Positions 34,098-46,300 of a stretch of DNA of 64,000 nucleotides are shown one piece after another (position 1 is the first letter of the stretch; each line of letters starts with the position of its first letter). Below the pieces are notes generated by a model, which was not told the origin of the DNA, ran no database searches, and worked only from the letters and a program-made list of their open reading frames with translations. This DNA comes from Euleptes europaea. Taxonomy: Eukaryota; Chordata; Lepidosauria; Squamata; Sphaerodactylidae. A program made the position numbers and the translations under genes. Location of the stretch: contig NC_079318.1 in assembly GCF_029931775.1 (NCBI RefSeq), positions 30,394,159-30,458,158 of the forward strand, read 5' to 3'.

Positions 34098-35774
34098 CAG
34101 TCATGTCCAAAGTCCGGCCCGGGGGCCAATTGCGGCCCCTGGGCCGGTTTAATACGGCCCTCCAGTCTGTTTTGCAGAGAGAAAAAAGGGGACGCGTGGG
34201 GGCTGCGCCTGTGCTTTGCATCCCCGACCAAGGGGGCAACGCTTGGGCGGAGGGTCGCCTCGATTGGCTGTCTCAGCCCCACCCCCCGTAATGAAGGCCA
34301 GCGAGTCTGAAACCCTAGAGAGGCCACTTTTCTTACCCAGAGCCCGCAAGTGGGGACGCGGCCTTTGTTGTTCTGACGCATGGAAAAGCAGCAGCAGCTC
34401 CTCCCGAGTGGGTCAAGGGGGATGCTGAGGATGGGTTGGGTGGGACTCGAGGGTGGGAAAGGTGGCGGGGGGGAGGGAAATGCAAGGGAGGTCAGAGGCT
34501 GGCCCCAATCCGGGAGAGGAAAGACACCCCCCACACACACACACACAAACACCGAAAAGCCTGGGAGTGGGGGGCTGCTCCGTCTGGCTCTCCTCTTTCC
34601 TCCTTCCTCTCTGCAGAAGGCTGGGGTGGGGGGGGAGATGCAGCCCCTTCCCTTTATTGCGGAGGCCTCGTGAGGGATCCAGATTTGCAGGGTGGGTGGG
34701 AGGGAGGAGGGGAGAGACTGAATGGGTCTTGAGTGGGGGGACTGTGAGTCAAGGAAAGGCAGGGGGAGAGGGGGCTGGATTTGGGGGCAGGAAGTGTTTG
34801 GAGTCAGACCCCCCAGCAGGTTCTCTCCAAAGCAAGTGGCTGCTTCGAAAGAAGGGATGGGGTGAGGGAAATAAATGACTCCTGGCATGTATTGTGTTTG
34901 GAAATGAGGCGTGTTCAGACAGGGCCGAGTGTGCAGAGGACACCCATGTTCATTCCGGAGGTCAAAGCCCCAAGCAGAGAGCAAAGAGGTCAGATGGAAA
35001 GAAGAAGAGAAGGGTTGGTTTTTATATGCCCACTTTCTCTACCACTTAAGGGTGGCTTACAATCGCCCTCCCCTTCCCCTCCCCACAACAGATACCCTGT
35101 GAGGTAGGTAAGGCTAAGAGAGCTGTGACTAGCCCAAGGTCACCCAGGTGGCTTCGGGTGTAGGAGCGGGAGAAACAAATCCAGCTCACCAGATTAGCCT
35201 CCACAGCTCATGTGGAAGAGTGGGGAAATCAGAGCCGGTTCTCCAGATCAGACTCCACTGCTCCAAACCACCGCTCTTAACCACTACACCACGCTGGCTC
35301 TCATGGGGAGAAAAACTCCACATTCCTCCCTGCACGGAAGATATCAGAGTGTATGAATCTTGGACTCCATGAGAATGAAAACCAGTTTATTTCCTGGCTC
35401 AGATGAGGGGAGGACAGAATACCCCCGGCATGGTTGAAGGGAGAGAGTCGACAGTCCCAGAGAGGCACATGAGCAGGGGGGGGAGGAAGAGTTCCTGCTC
35501 CCTCCCTACAGAAGGAAGGTTGGAGATTTAGAAGCTGGGGGGCATCCGGTGAGCTTAAAGGGGTTTTGGGGAAAGGAAGGAATGTAGCCATGGTTTTTGT
35601 GGTGTAGTCTGAGGTTATGGGTATAATAAGTATGCCGTTTGCAATAAACTTTGCATAAAATAGTTAATTTGCATTTAATTAATTTAATTAAGAATGTCAG
35701 GCAAAATGGTTGGCCCTCACGCATGTTCACTTCATCAAATCTGGCTCTCTTTGAAAAAAGTTTGGACACCCCTG
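34098..35774 (+). mobile_element. hAT-type DNA transposon, non-autonomous
   Basis: The ends are cagtcatgtccaaagt and the complement of caggggtgtccaaact, flanked by an exact 8-bp duplication, atatagat (34090-34097 and 35775-35782). The interior is GC-rich with (CA)n, and I recognise no transposase. A minus-strand SINE (35002-35300) is nested inside. Confidence 0.85.
35002..35300 (-). mobile_element. tRNA-headed SINE, two internal units, inside a hAT element
   Basis: Minus orientation, head at 35300 (complement of gagagccagcgtggtgtagt). The internal unit is duplicated. Confidence 0.87.
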
Positions 35775-35899
35775 ATATAGATGGATGATGGTTAAGGGAA
35801 ATGGAGGGAAACACTGGAGAAGATAAGGTCATATGGCAGTAGTTATTCCAATGCAAGACAATGTTTTTTCCATGTATCCCATCAAAAAAAAAAAAATGG

Positions 35900-36024
35900 G
35901 GGAGCTGCCTTACATTCACATATAAGTTACAGTTACAGCCAGTAAAAAAACATTTAGGCCATATAACTTGGGGGGGCGGGTCATCTTACGTTCAGGGTCG
36001 CCTTCCTTTTGAGTAAATACGGTA
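35900..36024 (-). mobile_element. Possible mariner/pogo-type MITE end
   Basis: On the minus strand it starts accgtatttactcaaaagga next to TA, like a known reptile MITE style. The other end was not found. Confidence 0.4.
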
Positions 36025-37689
36025 CTACAGATTAATTCCCCCGAGGGGCAAGAAGTTACAAGGCAGTATTACCGGGGTTGGTTCCCTTTTGGAGGAGACT
36101 GTACTCTTCTGGTGTCTGTAATATTTGCTTTATTTAAATGATAAGGGCTGTTAAGAAATAGCATGTATGCATTAAACTAATAATGGGCGAAAATACCAAG
36201 CAGGGTGGCCAGAAATTCCTCTGAATGTTTGGGTTTTCCTGTTCTGTACATACTAAATATGATACTGTATGTGATTTAATTGTACATTACTATGTATCAT
36301 GACTTGAGAGACCACAGGTTATAAAGCGTGGGTGTTCCCCACTCTGACTAATGTGGGTAGCTGAGCCTAAACCATGATGACACAGTCACAAGAACAAAAG
36401 GGGAAAGTACTGATTTGTGCTCTACTACAAATGCTGATGTTGTTCGGAGCTTTTGGAATTTAAAAGGGCTGAAATTGACAATCTGTTATTTGAGATTGTC
36501 TTAATCATTGACAGCCAATATGCTCTACTCTGCTTTTGGGGAGAAAAGACTGCAGATATGCCCAGCCGAGCAACTGGTCTGTTTAAGGAACCAAGGAGCT
36601 GAAGTCTACTAGCCAGGATGAGGCAGCTTCCAAGGAAGAGCAGTCTAGTGGTTGAAGACTTCTGGAGTCAGCACTGAGAGGCAATGCACCCTTTGTTTCC
36701 TTATGGCATCAAAATCCAGCTTGTGCTTTCTGTGGCTAACATGTACTGGCACCTGAGAAACTCTGCCATGTCATTTTGGTGATAGAGTTTGGTCACCCAG
36801 TCAGGGACACTTAAAGCCTGCCTGTTTAAACAACTATAAGTGGGGGACTCACAGGGACTTGCACAGCAAGCATATCATTTTCTTCTTTAGCTCTGTTCCC
36901 ACTATATCCTTTTTCCTTTCCCTGACAGGCCCCAAAGCTTCTCCCCTGTTCCTGGTTCCTCCTCTCCTTTCCATCCACCTACCTCTATCTGGCTCTGTCT
37001 TTCCCTCCTTCCCTCCCTCTGGCACCCTCCCCTGAGAAAATTCTGACCAGGTTTCCATGGCCAAGTTGTGTAGTGGGACAAGTTGTGTGGGTAGTGAGTC
37101 TCCTGTAGTAATCACCAGGCTTGTCCCCAATGAGTCCTCTTCTATCAGGGAACATGACAGGGTAGGGGGGACTGGACCTTTTCCAGGGCTGTTTTGGGCT
37201 CCAAGTTACAGAAACCAAGGCTTGGTAGGCTCAGCAATATTGTTGTGGTTGCCTAGCAAACTCCACAATGGCCACTGAGAGCTCAGTTGACATTCTTTTC
37301 TTAAAACTACAGGCATTGTTTCTATTATTTGCAAGAGTTGTAATCCCCAAAGTATTTTTTGAGATTTCAGATTTTTCTGCAAACCTGGGACTTTCTTTTA
37401 AGTTTGAAGAGAACCCCCCATCTGTCCCTAGTTCCATTTTGTGGAGCTATTGATCATATATTCTATGACATGGTTCAGAATATGATTGTTGGTTTACCTT
37501 TAGTTAACCAACAGCATATTGGTACATACTAAGTTAGTAAAAGGCAAGGGGAGGTGGAAGGGCTCTTTTGGACTTTGAAGGGGGGACTGATCAGGGCTAG
37601 GTCTACCAGCAACCACACTGGATGACTTGCTACCACCCAACTTGTATGAGTCACCCACTCCTGGGTCCTTGCTACTGCTCAACAGCAGC

Positions 37690-37925
37690 CACCCCAAGAA
37701 CGCTAGTGTGGTGTGATAGAGTTTCAAACTAGGATCTGGGAGTCCCACAGTTGAACCCCCACTCTGCCATGGAAGCTCATCGGGTCACCACGGGCCAGTT
37801 TCTCTCTCAGCCTAATCTACCTCCCAGGGTTGTTGTGAGCATAACATGGAGGAGAGACTCATGTAAGCTCCTTTGGGTCCCCATTGTGTAGAAAGGCAAG
37901 GTATAAATGATATAAATAAATAATA
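37690..37925 (+). mobile_element. tRNA-headed SINE with L2-like tail
   Basis: Degraded head with B box cagttgaacccc; body cctcccagggttgttgtgag; tail tttgggtccccattgtgtag before A-rich (ATAA)n. Related pieces lie at 463-596, 32515-32690, 52420-52625 and 62158-62268. Confidence 0.75.
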
Positions 37926-38252
37926 AATATAGCTGAAGATGAGGGGGCAGATAAAAGGCAGATTAGTTGGTGGGTAGAAAGGAAAGAAGAATGTAGGAAA
38001 AGAGGAGAAGCTATGAGGCTTTTGGAGAAGAGAAAGAGGAAATAATGGAGAGGAAAATGAGATGCTCCCTGCAAGTCCTTGCAGGTGCTCCACTTGTAAT
38101 AAACATTATTGAAGGGATAAGTGAGGGTGCCTCAAGACATACCTACAAACAAGGGTTGCTCTGTTCCCTTTCCCATTTCAGACAGGTATCCACCATTTTT
38201 TTAAAAAGTGTCTAGCATCTTCAGCTGATTAACCTTTGTTTAATCTTTTTTA

Positions 38253-38476
38253 GGCCCTGACCTGGATGGCCCAGGCTAGCCTGATCTCGTCAGATCTCAG
38301 AAGCTAAGCAGGGTCAGCCCTGGTTAGTATTTGGATGGGAGACCACCAAGGAATACCAGGGTTGCTGTACAGAGGAAGGCACTGGCAAACCACCTCTCCT
38401 AGTCTCTTGCCATGAAAACCCCAAAAGGGGTCGCCATAAGTCGGCTGCGACTTGAAGGCACTTTACACACACACAC
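38253..38476 (+). mobile_element. 5S rRNA-headed SINE
   Basis: Well-preserved copy with head gcctgatctcgtcagatctc and tail gactt...cacacac. An 11-bp duplication, aatctttttta, flanks it (38242-38252, 38477-38487). Confidence 0.92.
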
Positions 38477-39221
38477 AATCTTTTTTAAACTTAAAACACC
38501 TACCCAAGGAGGGAGGAGAGGCAGTTACAAGAGCCATCCAATCAGCATTGTGTAGTTTCCTCAGTTGCAAACAAGAGCATGTTTTCCCCAACCTCAATCT
38601 ACAGGAGATTACTGTGTATTTGTTCAAAACACTGTGATTGTACTGATACTACCGGTTCACTGCTAAGTTATACAGTACGTGCATGAAAGCACAAGTCACC
38701 ATTCTTGAAAGCTAAGGCAATTTCATGTGTAACCACCAGATGGCATGCAAAGCTAAATATTTAATTTTAAACACATGGAGTTAATGTGTTAACCACTCAA
38801 GTGTTCATCCCACCAGTCAGCTACAGGCCTTCGGGTGGGCCATGGGCTTCAACAAGTGCCTTAATATGATGACCTTTAACATCTAATCTGTTCCTCTCTT
38901 ATGCTTCATAACGTATATCAGCCCTGTGGAGCTGCTATTTGACTCAGCAGGGAAAACGAGCAGCAAACATAGGTGTTCTTTAAAAAGACAAGTAGCATAT
39001 CCCGGAGATTGATTAACATCAAGAAAAAGGAAGGCTGAACTACTCCAGGGCTGGTAGCAGTGGTCGGTGTGCTCAGGACCCAGCGTCTCCTTTAATTTGG
39101 CCTTAGAACTGAAGGAAGAAAGAATAGAGGACAGGAATGAAGGAGGGAAAGGGAGAAGGACAAAGAAAGGAAGGGTAAAAAGGAGAAGAGGGAAGGAGTG
39201 CTGTAATCATGACAGGACCTG

Positions 39222-39299
39222 GTTGGCCACTGTGTGAACAGACTACTGGACTTGATGGGCCTTGGTCTGATCCAGCAGGGCTTTTCTTATGTTCTTACC
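39222..39299 (+). mobile_element. CR1 LINE 3' terminal fragment
   Basis: Plus-strand copy of the last 75 bases of the CR1 type at 40953 (gggccttggtctgatccagc, then ttcttatgttctta). Confidence 0.75.
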
Positions 39300-40748
39300 A
39301 GCGCGTGTGCCTCCTAGTTTGTCCACCTCGAAACGCTGCAGCCTTAGCAAGTGAGGGAGGCTGACTACAGTCCTGAGCCTCAGGAACAGCAGCTGGTAAC
39401 TGGGAGAAGGGCATTTTTAGATGGAGCTTGATCCAGGAATGACATTTTTCAATGGGCAAAAGGGGTAACTGCCTAAGGCCCCACCGTTTCCAGGTGCCAC
39501 CTCACCTATCCTTTCACCTGGTGCCTCCATGATGCATTGTGATAGTCAGTTGCCTCTTTATTTACCCTGCAATGGTGCAGATGCAGATCGATGGGTGCTA
39601 GGTGGAAGTTTTGAGAGAAGGGTGGATGCTGTTGCAGTACAGGTGCAGCTGGCCAGGCAAGAATGTCTGCTGCTACCAGGCTGCTTGGAGATGGAGCTGA
39701 AGGAGGTTGCACTTTCATCTCCAGGCGATATTCACCTGCTGCCCTGATCCTAAGCTTTGAAAAATATCAAGAGGCCTAGCTCAGATTACAGCAACGATGT
39801 GGGCTCTTTGCTTTTAACACGCCAGCTGAAGATACAGATTATGGCCTATGGGGCGGAACAGGGAAAGTCTGGCCACATTCTGTGCTATTGGCTCTGCCCT
39901 CACCCTAGCCTTAGAAACGGACATCCTTGTCAAGAGGCCTGGAACCTCTACAGTAACATCTCTGCCATTCCAAAATAAAGATGAAAGATCAAAGCTTTTT
40001 TTTTAATCTCCGGGAAAGACTGGGATTTGTTTAAATTAAATTATAACTGCCCATCCATCCTACATAGGATCTTCAGGATGACCCCCCTCTCCTGCTCCTT
40101 CCTCTGATATCTGGGAAGTAGTGGGGCAAACAATAAGGAAAACTCTGGAATACAAGAGTTTGCAGTGGTGTAATCTGGATTCTCTGTTAAAAACTAAGCA
40201 GCTCAGTTATGTCTATTTCAGAATGAAAGGCCACTGTGAAAGCAACCAGACACCCTTACACCCTGGACATACTTTTGCGCATTGAGCAGGTAATTTATTG
40301 AACACTAACAACCTTATCTTGGAAAAGGGAGCCCTTCCAGCAACAGGTGAATTACTGAATTTCTGTTACCAACTTTTGCACATAATTGGAAAAGTTCTGC
40401 TGTTCTTTTCTCCCCATGAGCTTCATAGATTAAAGAGCCAATCTAGCTCTCTTCCTTCCATTTGTTTATAGATGAGAGGCTCAATAAATCATTAATTCCA
40501 AAATTCTGTTGCAATATATATTAGTATTTTGACTTACTGGCTTGAGAAAGTAGCTGTGCTACTGTAAGGACTATTTTAGTAGTTTTATAAGGTGGAGTGT
40601 TTGCTAGCAAATAAAAGTATGTATGCATTTTGGGGCTCTTAAATCTTATTTAGGAGGCTCTCCTATGAAGATTTGTGATCATGAAGGGGGGGTGGGGAAG
40701 CCGCCTGCCAGCTTGCTGAGAGACTGCAGCCTCAAGCAAGCAACACAC

Positions 40749-40932
40749 AGGCCATTTAGGCCCGGGAGGTTTTGCCTTGGATTTGCCATTCTTCAAATGC
40801 ACATTTCCCCCCCATCCAGATTCTCCAAACTCAACAAGAAGTCCCCATGCAGAGTTTGGAGCATGCGGATGGGGGAAATGTGCATCTAGAGAACGGCAAA
40901 TCCAAAGCAAAACCTCCTGGGCATAAATGGCC
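40749..40932. mobile_element. Fold-back MITE, copy 1
   Basis: About 70-bp imperfect arms (ggccatttaggcccgggagg ... and its complement near cctgggcataaatggcc) form a hairpin with a short loop. The whole copy is 184 bp. Confidence 0.75.
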
Positions 40933-40952
40933 TCACACGCCTCATTCCCGCA

Positions 40953-41628
40953 TAAGAACATAAGAAAGGCCCTGCTGGATCAGACCAAGGCCCCTCAAGT
41001 CCAGCAGTCTGTTCACACAGGGGCCAACCAGGGGCCTCTAGGAAGCTCACAAACAAGACAACTGCAGCAACACCATCCTGCCTGTGTTCCACTGCACCTA
41101 AGATAATAGGCATGCTCCTCTGATCCTGGAGAGAATAGGTATGCATCATGACTAGTATCCATTCTAACTAATAGCCATGAATACCCCTCTCCTCCATGAA
41201 TATGTCCACTCCCCTCTTAAAGCCCTCCAAGCTGGCAGGCATCACCACATCCTGGGGCAGGGAGTTCCACAATTTAACTATGCGTTGTGTGAAAAAATAC
41301 TTCCTTTTATCTGTTTTGAATCTCTTGCCTTCCAGCTTTAGCAGATGACCCCGTGTTCTAGTATTATGGGAGAGGGAGAAAAGCTTCTCCCTGTCCACTC
41401 TCTCCAAACCATGCATAATTTTATAGACCTCTATCAAGTCTCCCCTCAGCCGCCTTCTTTCCAAGCAAAACAGCCCTAAGAGTCTTAACCGCTCCCCATA
41501 GGACAGTTGCTCTAGTCCCCTAATCGTTTTGGTTGCTCTTTTCTGCACCTTCTCAAGCTCTGTAATATCCTTTTTACAGACCATAAACTCACCCCGCGTC
41601 ACCCGCACCTTTCTCACTCTTTTAAAGG
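40953..41628 (-). mobile_element. CR1 LINE, 3' end with ORF2 tail
   Basis: The minus strand encodes a CR1-type C-terminus: [18 protein letters not shown], then [20 protein letters not shown], then [19 protein letters not shown]. An approximately 210-bp 3' UTR follows, ending in cataagaa-type repeats. The 150-codon frame is intact, but everything upstream is absent (5' truncation). It sits between two fold-back MITEs. Confidence 0.88.
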
Positions 41629-42187
41629 CCATTTACCCACAGGAGGGTTTTGCCTTGGATTTGCCGCTCTCTAGATGCACATTTCCCCCGTCTGAAGTCT
41701 CAAAACTCTGCATACGGGGCTTATTTTTGAGCTGTGAGGATTCGGATGGGGGCAAATGTGCCTCTAGAAAGCAGCCAATCCAAGGCACAACAAAACCTCC
41801 CGTGCATATGGGAGAATGGGAGGCATGGACAACATATTGTGTAAATGAATTTAATTTGGGAAATATTAAGGGATATGTTTTGATCTAATTCAAACTCTTT
41901 GAAGTAATTAAGACACCAAAGTTAAAGAGTAGATTTTAAGATAACGATAAATGAAGTTTGTTATAATGACTTAGACATTAAATATAAAGAGAGAAATAAG
42001 GATATTAAATGGACAGAGGAGGGGAGAGGGGAAGTCAACTATATATATTTGTTTAGTGATAAGATAGAAATTGCTTATATTATATACTATGTGAATGGAA
42101 TGATAACAATAGAATGTGAACTAGTTTGAAAAATAATTTTTAAAAAAATTGTAAAAAAAACAAAACCTCCCGTGCATAAAAGGCCAA
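41629..42187. mobile_element. Fold-back MITE, copy 2, split by a LINE insertion
   Basis: Same family as the copy at 40749. The left arm begins ggccatttaccc at 41629, and the right arm ends gcataaaaggcc at about 42187. The arm is interrupted by the A-rich insertion at 41809-42158. Confidence 0.7.
41809..42158 (+). mobile_element. A-rich LINE (L1-like) 3' fragment
   Basis: This AT-rich 350-bp insert ends in an A-rich tail. A 20-bp duplication ending cctcccgtgcata flanks it (41789-41808 and 42159-42178), as expected for target-primed reverse transcription. Confidence 0.7.
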
Positions 42188-42193
42188 ATTTGC

Positions 42194-42482
42194 TGCCTCG
42201 CATTTTTTTGTTTAGTTAGTGAGTTATAGAAACAAGTGCATTTACTTTTCTATTATTACTATTAATAACTTTCAAAACTGTTTAGACACTTCTGCAGAAG
42301 TCAGGTGATGGGTCACTTTTTAAGGTGGGTGGAGGGTCCAAAGGGTATTTTTGCTTTGTTGATTGAACTTTATAACTTGGTATAATTATCATTGATACTC
42401 TTGTATTTTCTTTTTATGTTTTTTTGTTATTATTGTATTTGTTTGTTTTGTTTTATAACAATTAAAAAAATTACACACACAA
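42194..42482 (+). mobile_element. Second A-rich LINE-like insertion
   Basis: It is flanked by the 16-bp duplication aaaaggccaaatttgc (42178-42193 and 42483-42498) and ends in an A/CA-rich tail. The family is uncertain. Confidence 0.65.
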
Positions 42483-42499
42483 AAAAGGCCAAATTTGCC

Positions 42500-43380
42500 A
42501 TGGCACTTTTTTTCCCCCCGCGCCTGCGCGCAACGTACAGCCTGACATGACGTTTGTGGCGGGAGCAAGAAAGCGGAGGCGCGCGAGGGGCGGGGCGGAG
42601 GCACCCGAGACGGAGGCAGCGGCGCGCGCGCGTCACCCGTGCGCGCGCGCGCCCCCACCCCCCGCGCGCCGCTTCGTGACCCATCTCACTGAACAAAGGA
42701 TTCTTTCTCGAACGCTCCTCTCCAGACCTAAAATGGCGCCCTCTCGCTCTCCGAATACCATAGAGACAAAGGAGGGGCCGCCGCGACAGAAAAAAGGCGG
42801 GTGGGGAAAGGCGGGCGGCTAGAGCGGCCGTCTCCGGCGTGGGGGGGCCTCTCTGCGCGCCTCGGCTCGCTGGTTGTCGCTCGCGGATAGGAGATCCGAG
42901 CGCTGTGGTTGTTATGGCGGGTGAGGGGGACCCGAAAAAGGTAACGGGCTGGAAGCGAAGGCGGCCGCTGATCCCTGTCACGCGTCGCACTTAGGGACGG
43001 CCGCGGCTTCCCCCAACGGCACCGTCTATAAAAGCATAAGGTCGTCGGGCGCGCCTTGAGAGAGTCGGCGGAGGGGTCGCGTCGCGCCATCCACGTGCCA
43101 ATGGACGGTGGGGGGGGGGAAAAGGCTACGGCGGATAGCCGCGATGCAGCCATTTGCTCTCTGCCGCCTGTCCCTCTCCGCCCCTTTGCAGCTGTTGTAC
43201 AAAAGCCCTCCGCGCCCCCCCCCGTCTACTGTCACGACTGGGATCGCCGAACCACGCGGCTGCTTTCAACCGGATCTCGTTACGCCCAACCCTGAGTACG
43301 CATGCGCGTCACGGCCTTACCCTTGAGGATCGCGATCAGGGAATCGCCATTGCGCGCGCGATTCTTTGCTCTCACGGTGA
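42500..43380. promoter_or_regulatory. COX20: CpG island promoter of COX20
   Basis: This block is dense in CpG, with runs of alternating GC near 42620-42670, in contrast to AT-rich flanks. It surrounds COX20 exon 1 and continues into intron 1. A CpG-island promoter is inferred. The start site is not fixed, and no TATA box is evident just before the ATG. Confidence 0.8.
42914..42940 (+). CDS. COX20: COX20 exon 1
   Basis: This nine-codon exon encodes MAGEGDPKK and is followed by gtaacg. The context gttATGg is a reasonable start, and no other in-frame ATG opens the exon. It sits in the CpG island and ends in phase 0. Confidence 0.9.
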
Positions 43381-46300
43381 CAGATTAGAAAGATCCCTAT
43401 CATTTACGTCATGACATTTTTTTCTTTTTTTCTTCTTAAATACTTTATTATTATTATTTTTTTTCCATGTAAGGTTACCAAAGGAAAAAGGGGAAGTAAA
43501 AAATTGGGGGGGGGGGGAACGTAACATACAATATCCCCCCCCAGTTTCAGTCACCTTTATTGGCATGATAATAGTAACAGGAATACACAAATTAATAGTG
43601 CTCAATCTCAGCCGATCGTCCCTAACCCCAAATTACTGACTGTAATAAAACAAGACCGGTCTGCATCATTATCTCTTCAGTACAATTGATAGTAAATGTT
43701 GCTGGTTGCTGACCAGCTACTATAATCACTTACGAAAAATAGGTCTTGTCTACTACTGCTATAAGAATTATTGTCGTAATACATGATATGTCCACATAGA
43801 TTGGGATGTCTTATGTGACATTTCTAATATTTGAAATGGCCATCGGGGAGTTTAGGAGGTGGCTGAAGGGAATGGAGGATGTGTAACCACAATTTTTTTT
43901 TAAAAAATGAGGGCCTAAGACTGGAGAGGCCAGCCTGATATGTAGCAGTTTTGGTCAAGGAGTTGGAAATGGCCCAGTTTAACTTCATTATGGGGCAGGC
44001 TGCTAAATTATGAAAGGAGTTGTTTTCATTGTTCTGCAGGTGGAAAGCGCCTTCAAGCCACAGCTGATTTATGGCAACTTCAAATGTTTTCTGAAGTCTG
44101 CATAATGGAGACTTAGTTCCCACAATCTTAAATGGTGATCATTAGTTTTGCTCCATAAAAACAAAAGGTGCCATCTACCAAACATTCACTGAACTGGATA
44201 GAAACTGCACTGCAATATTATACACTGCCTTGGGTTTCTAGATGGAGCATATTCTGTACCTTCTTAATGTAAAGAAAGTGTAATCTAAAAAGAAAACTTA
44301 AATAATAATCTCTGAATTTAAAATGCTTTTATTTTCTAAGTCGATACCAGGCTCAGTATTTACCTGACAATGCAACAGTATTTCTAAACAATGAAAGTCT
44401 TACTTGGTGTATAATCTTCCTTCTATGTGTGGTGGAATTATAGAATAGAATCATAGAGTTGGGACCACCAGGGTCATCTAGTCCAACCCCCTGCACAATG
44501 CAGGAAATTCACAACCCCCTGCACAATGCAGGAAATTCACAACTACCTCCCCCACACACCTTCAGTGACCCCTACTCCATGCCCAGAAGGTGGCCAAGAT
44601 GCACTCCCTCTCATAGAGTACATTGTATGTCTTTAAAAAGAGAGTTCATTTGATTTTGGAGGGAAACACTTCATAATATATCTAATTCTCGCTGTGACCA
44701 AATCGGTGGGTCAGGGCCACGTTGGCAGGAATTAGATTTTTCTCCAAGCTTGGGGGAAAACCTGAAACCTTAAAGGAGGAGGGACAAATAGCCTAAAAAT
44801 AGAGAGCAGTTGTCCGCACATGCACTTCTCCTTGACTGATGCTGAGAGAGCCTCACTGGAAGTGTGCAGAATGGCCGGGTGAAGCTCCGGCACCCCAATG
44901 TTGCGGAAGCAAATGCAGTGCTGGCAGTGCTGGAGGGGGGAGGGGGAGCCTATACCACCCCGTCCTCTCCCTGCCATTGAAACTGCTTCAGAGGCAGCAG
45001 CACTGGAGGGAGGCGAGTGGGTAAGCAGGAAGGAGCGCCTGTGCCATCCCCATGCTTCCCCCACTGCTAAAACTGCTGCTGAGGCAGCAGTGCTGGTAGT
45101 GAGTGTGTGGGTAGGCAAGGAGGAAGGATGGGATTGGCAGCAGTTTTAGCAGTGGAGGATGGGGATGGCACAGGCTCTCCTTCCTGCGCCCCCACCATGC
45201 ACCCCGCCAGCAGACCTGGTGAGGGGAAATGGGAGAGTGAAATCCCCCCCCACACACACACAAGTCTCTTGAAATGAAAAGAGGGGGGAGCAGCAAGCTG
45301 TCTGGCAAGTGGTTGGGGGAGTGGATGGGATCCCCCCTCCGCAAGTCTCATGTTATCTTTTTATTTTCAAATAAAAAATGTACAGGCTGAACAAGTATTG
45401 TAGCAGATACAGAATAGCTATACAGAAACAGCAGTGCTACATCTATAATGGCTTCCATTCCAAAGCAGTATAACCACAGCTTGGAAAACCAAGAACAGCT
45501 CTCCAGAAATCCCTTGCCCCCTTTCTCATCCGGCTCCAAATGTAAAGGTTTCCTTTCAGATTTTTGCTCCCCACACACCAAACTGAAAGGCACATTAGTT
45601 TCACAACCTCTTGTAATCCCACAGGTAGAACTGATCTGCTGCACTGTTTATGTATGAATAAGCATTCATTGGCTGCATAGCTAAAAGGACATGTTGATTG
45701 GCAGAATAGCAAGCCATGCTGATGAACAAAGAAGGGAGAATTTTAGCAGGAACAGCTTTTCCTAATGGAGCTCAAAAATAGAAAAGGCTGTATCTGCTAC
45801 AAAAGGTACAGGAATCTTCTTTATGTTGAATATGGCCCTTTTGTTGAATAGGCAGACAGTTTTGTTGTGGTCAGTAAATTCGGTAATTGAAATGCTTAAT
45901 TCTGTGAGGATGATTTGATATATTTAACTTTTTTAGTCGTTTCAGCTGCTGGGAATACTTGAGGTTGGAACCATCCCCTGTTTTCGGGAATCAGTGCTGT
46001 ATGGGTCACTGGGTGCTCTAACACTGGGACTTGGACACTTCTTAGCAACTAGTAAGTACACGTGAAAGCTTGTTTAAATTGTGTGTGTGTGATAACCTCC
46101 TCTGTTTCCATCCCCTCCCTTTATTTGCTCGTATACACGTTCATGCATGCAAACTCTTTCAAAAGAAGAGGAGTTGGTTTTTATATGCCGACTTTCTCTA
46201 CCACTTAAGGAAGAATCAAACAGGCTTACAATTGCCTCACCTCCCCCTCCCCACAACAAACACCTTGTGAGGTAGGTGGGGCTGAGAGAGTTCTGAGATC

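Larger units (their letters stand above)
28900..42500. other. DESI2-COX20 intergenic region
   Basis: It is dominated by the listed repeats. Stretches 29390-31630, 36030-37680, 38480-39220 and 39300-40740 show no gene that I can support; some are GC-richer and repeat-like (29400-29640, 30230-30480, 36880-37200, 39480-39980). Confidence 0.55.
42941..45936 (+). other. COX20: COX20 intron 1
   Basis: The intron holds the rest of the CpG island, low-complexity T and G tracts (43420-43520), a SINE-tail scrap (about 44036-44090), a CR1 3' end (about 44443-44625) and a GC-rich tandem/inverted repeat segment (44970-45175). Open frames on either strand here look like chance. Confidence 0.7.

Noticed and set aside
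34097-34984. A 295-codon open frame on the minus strand
   Set aside because: It lies wholly inside the GC-rich hAT interior, is Pro/Ser-rich low-complexity text, and overlaps simple repeats. GC-rich DNA has few stops, so this looks like chance.
42389-43414. Several long frames in the COX20 CpG island
   Set aside because: Open on both strands because of CpG richness; only the nine-codon exon 1 joins the COX20 reading.
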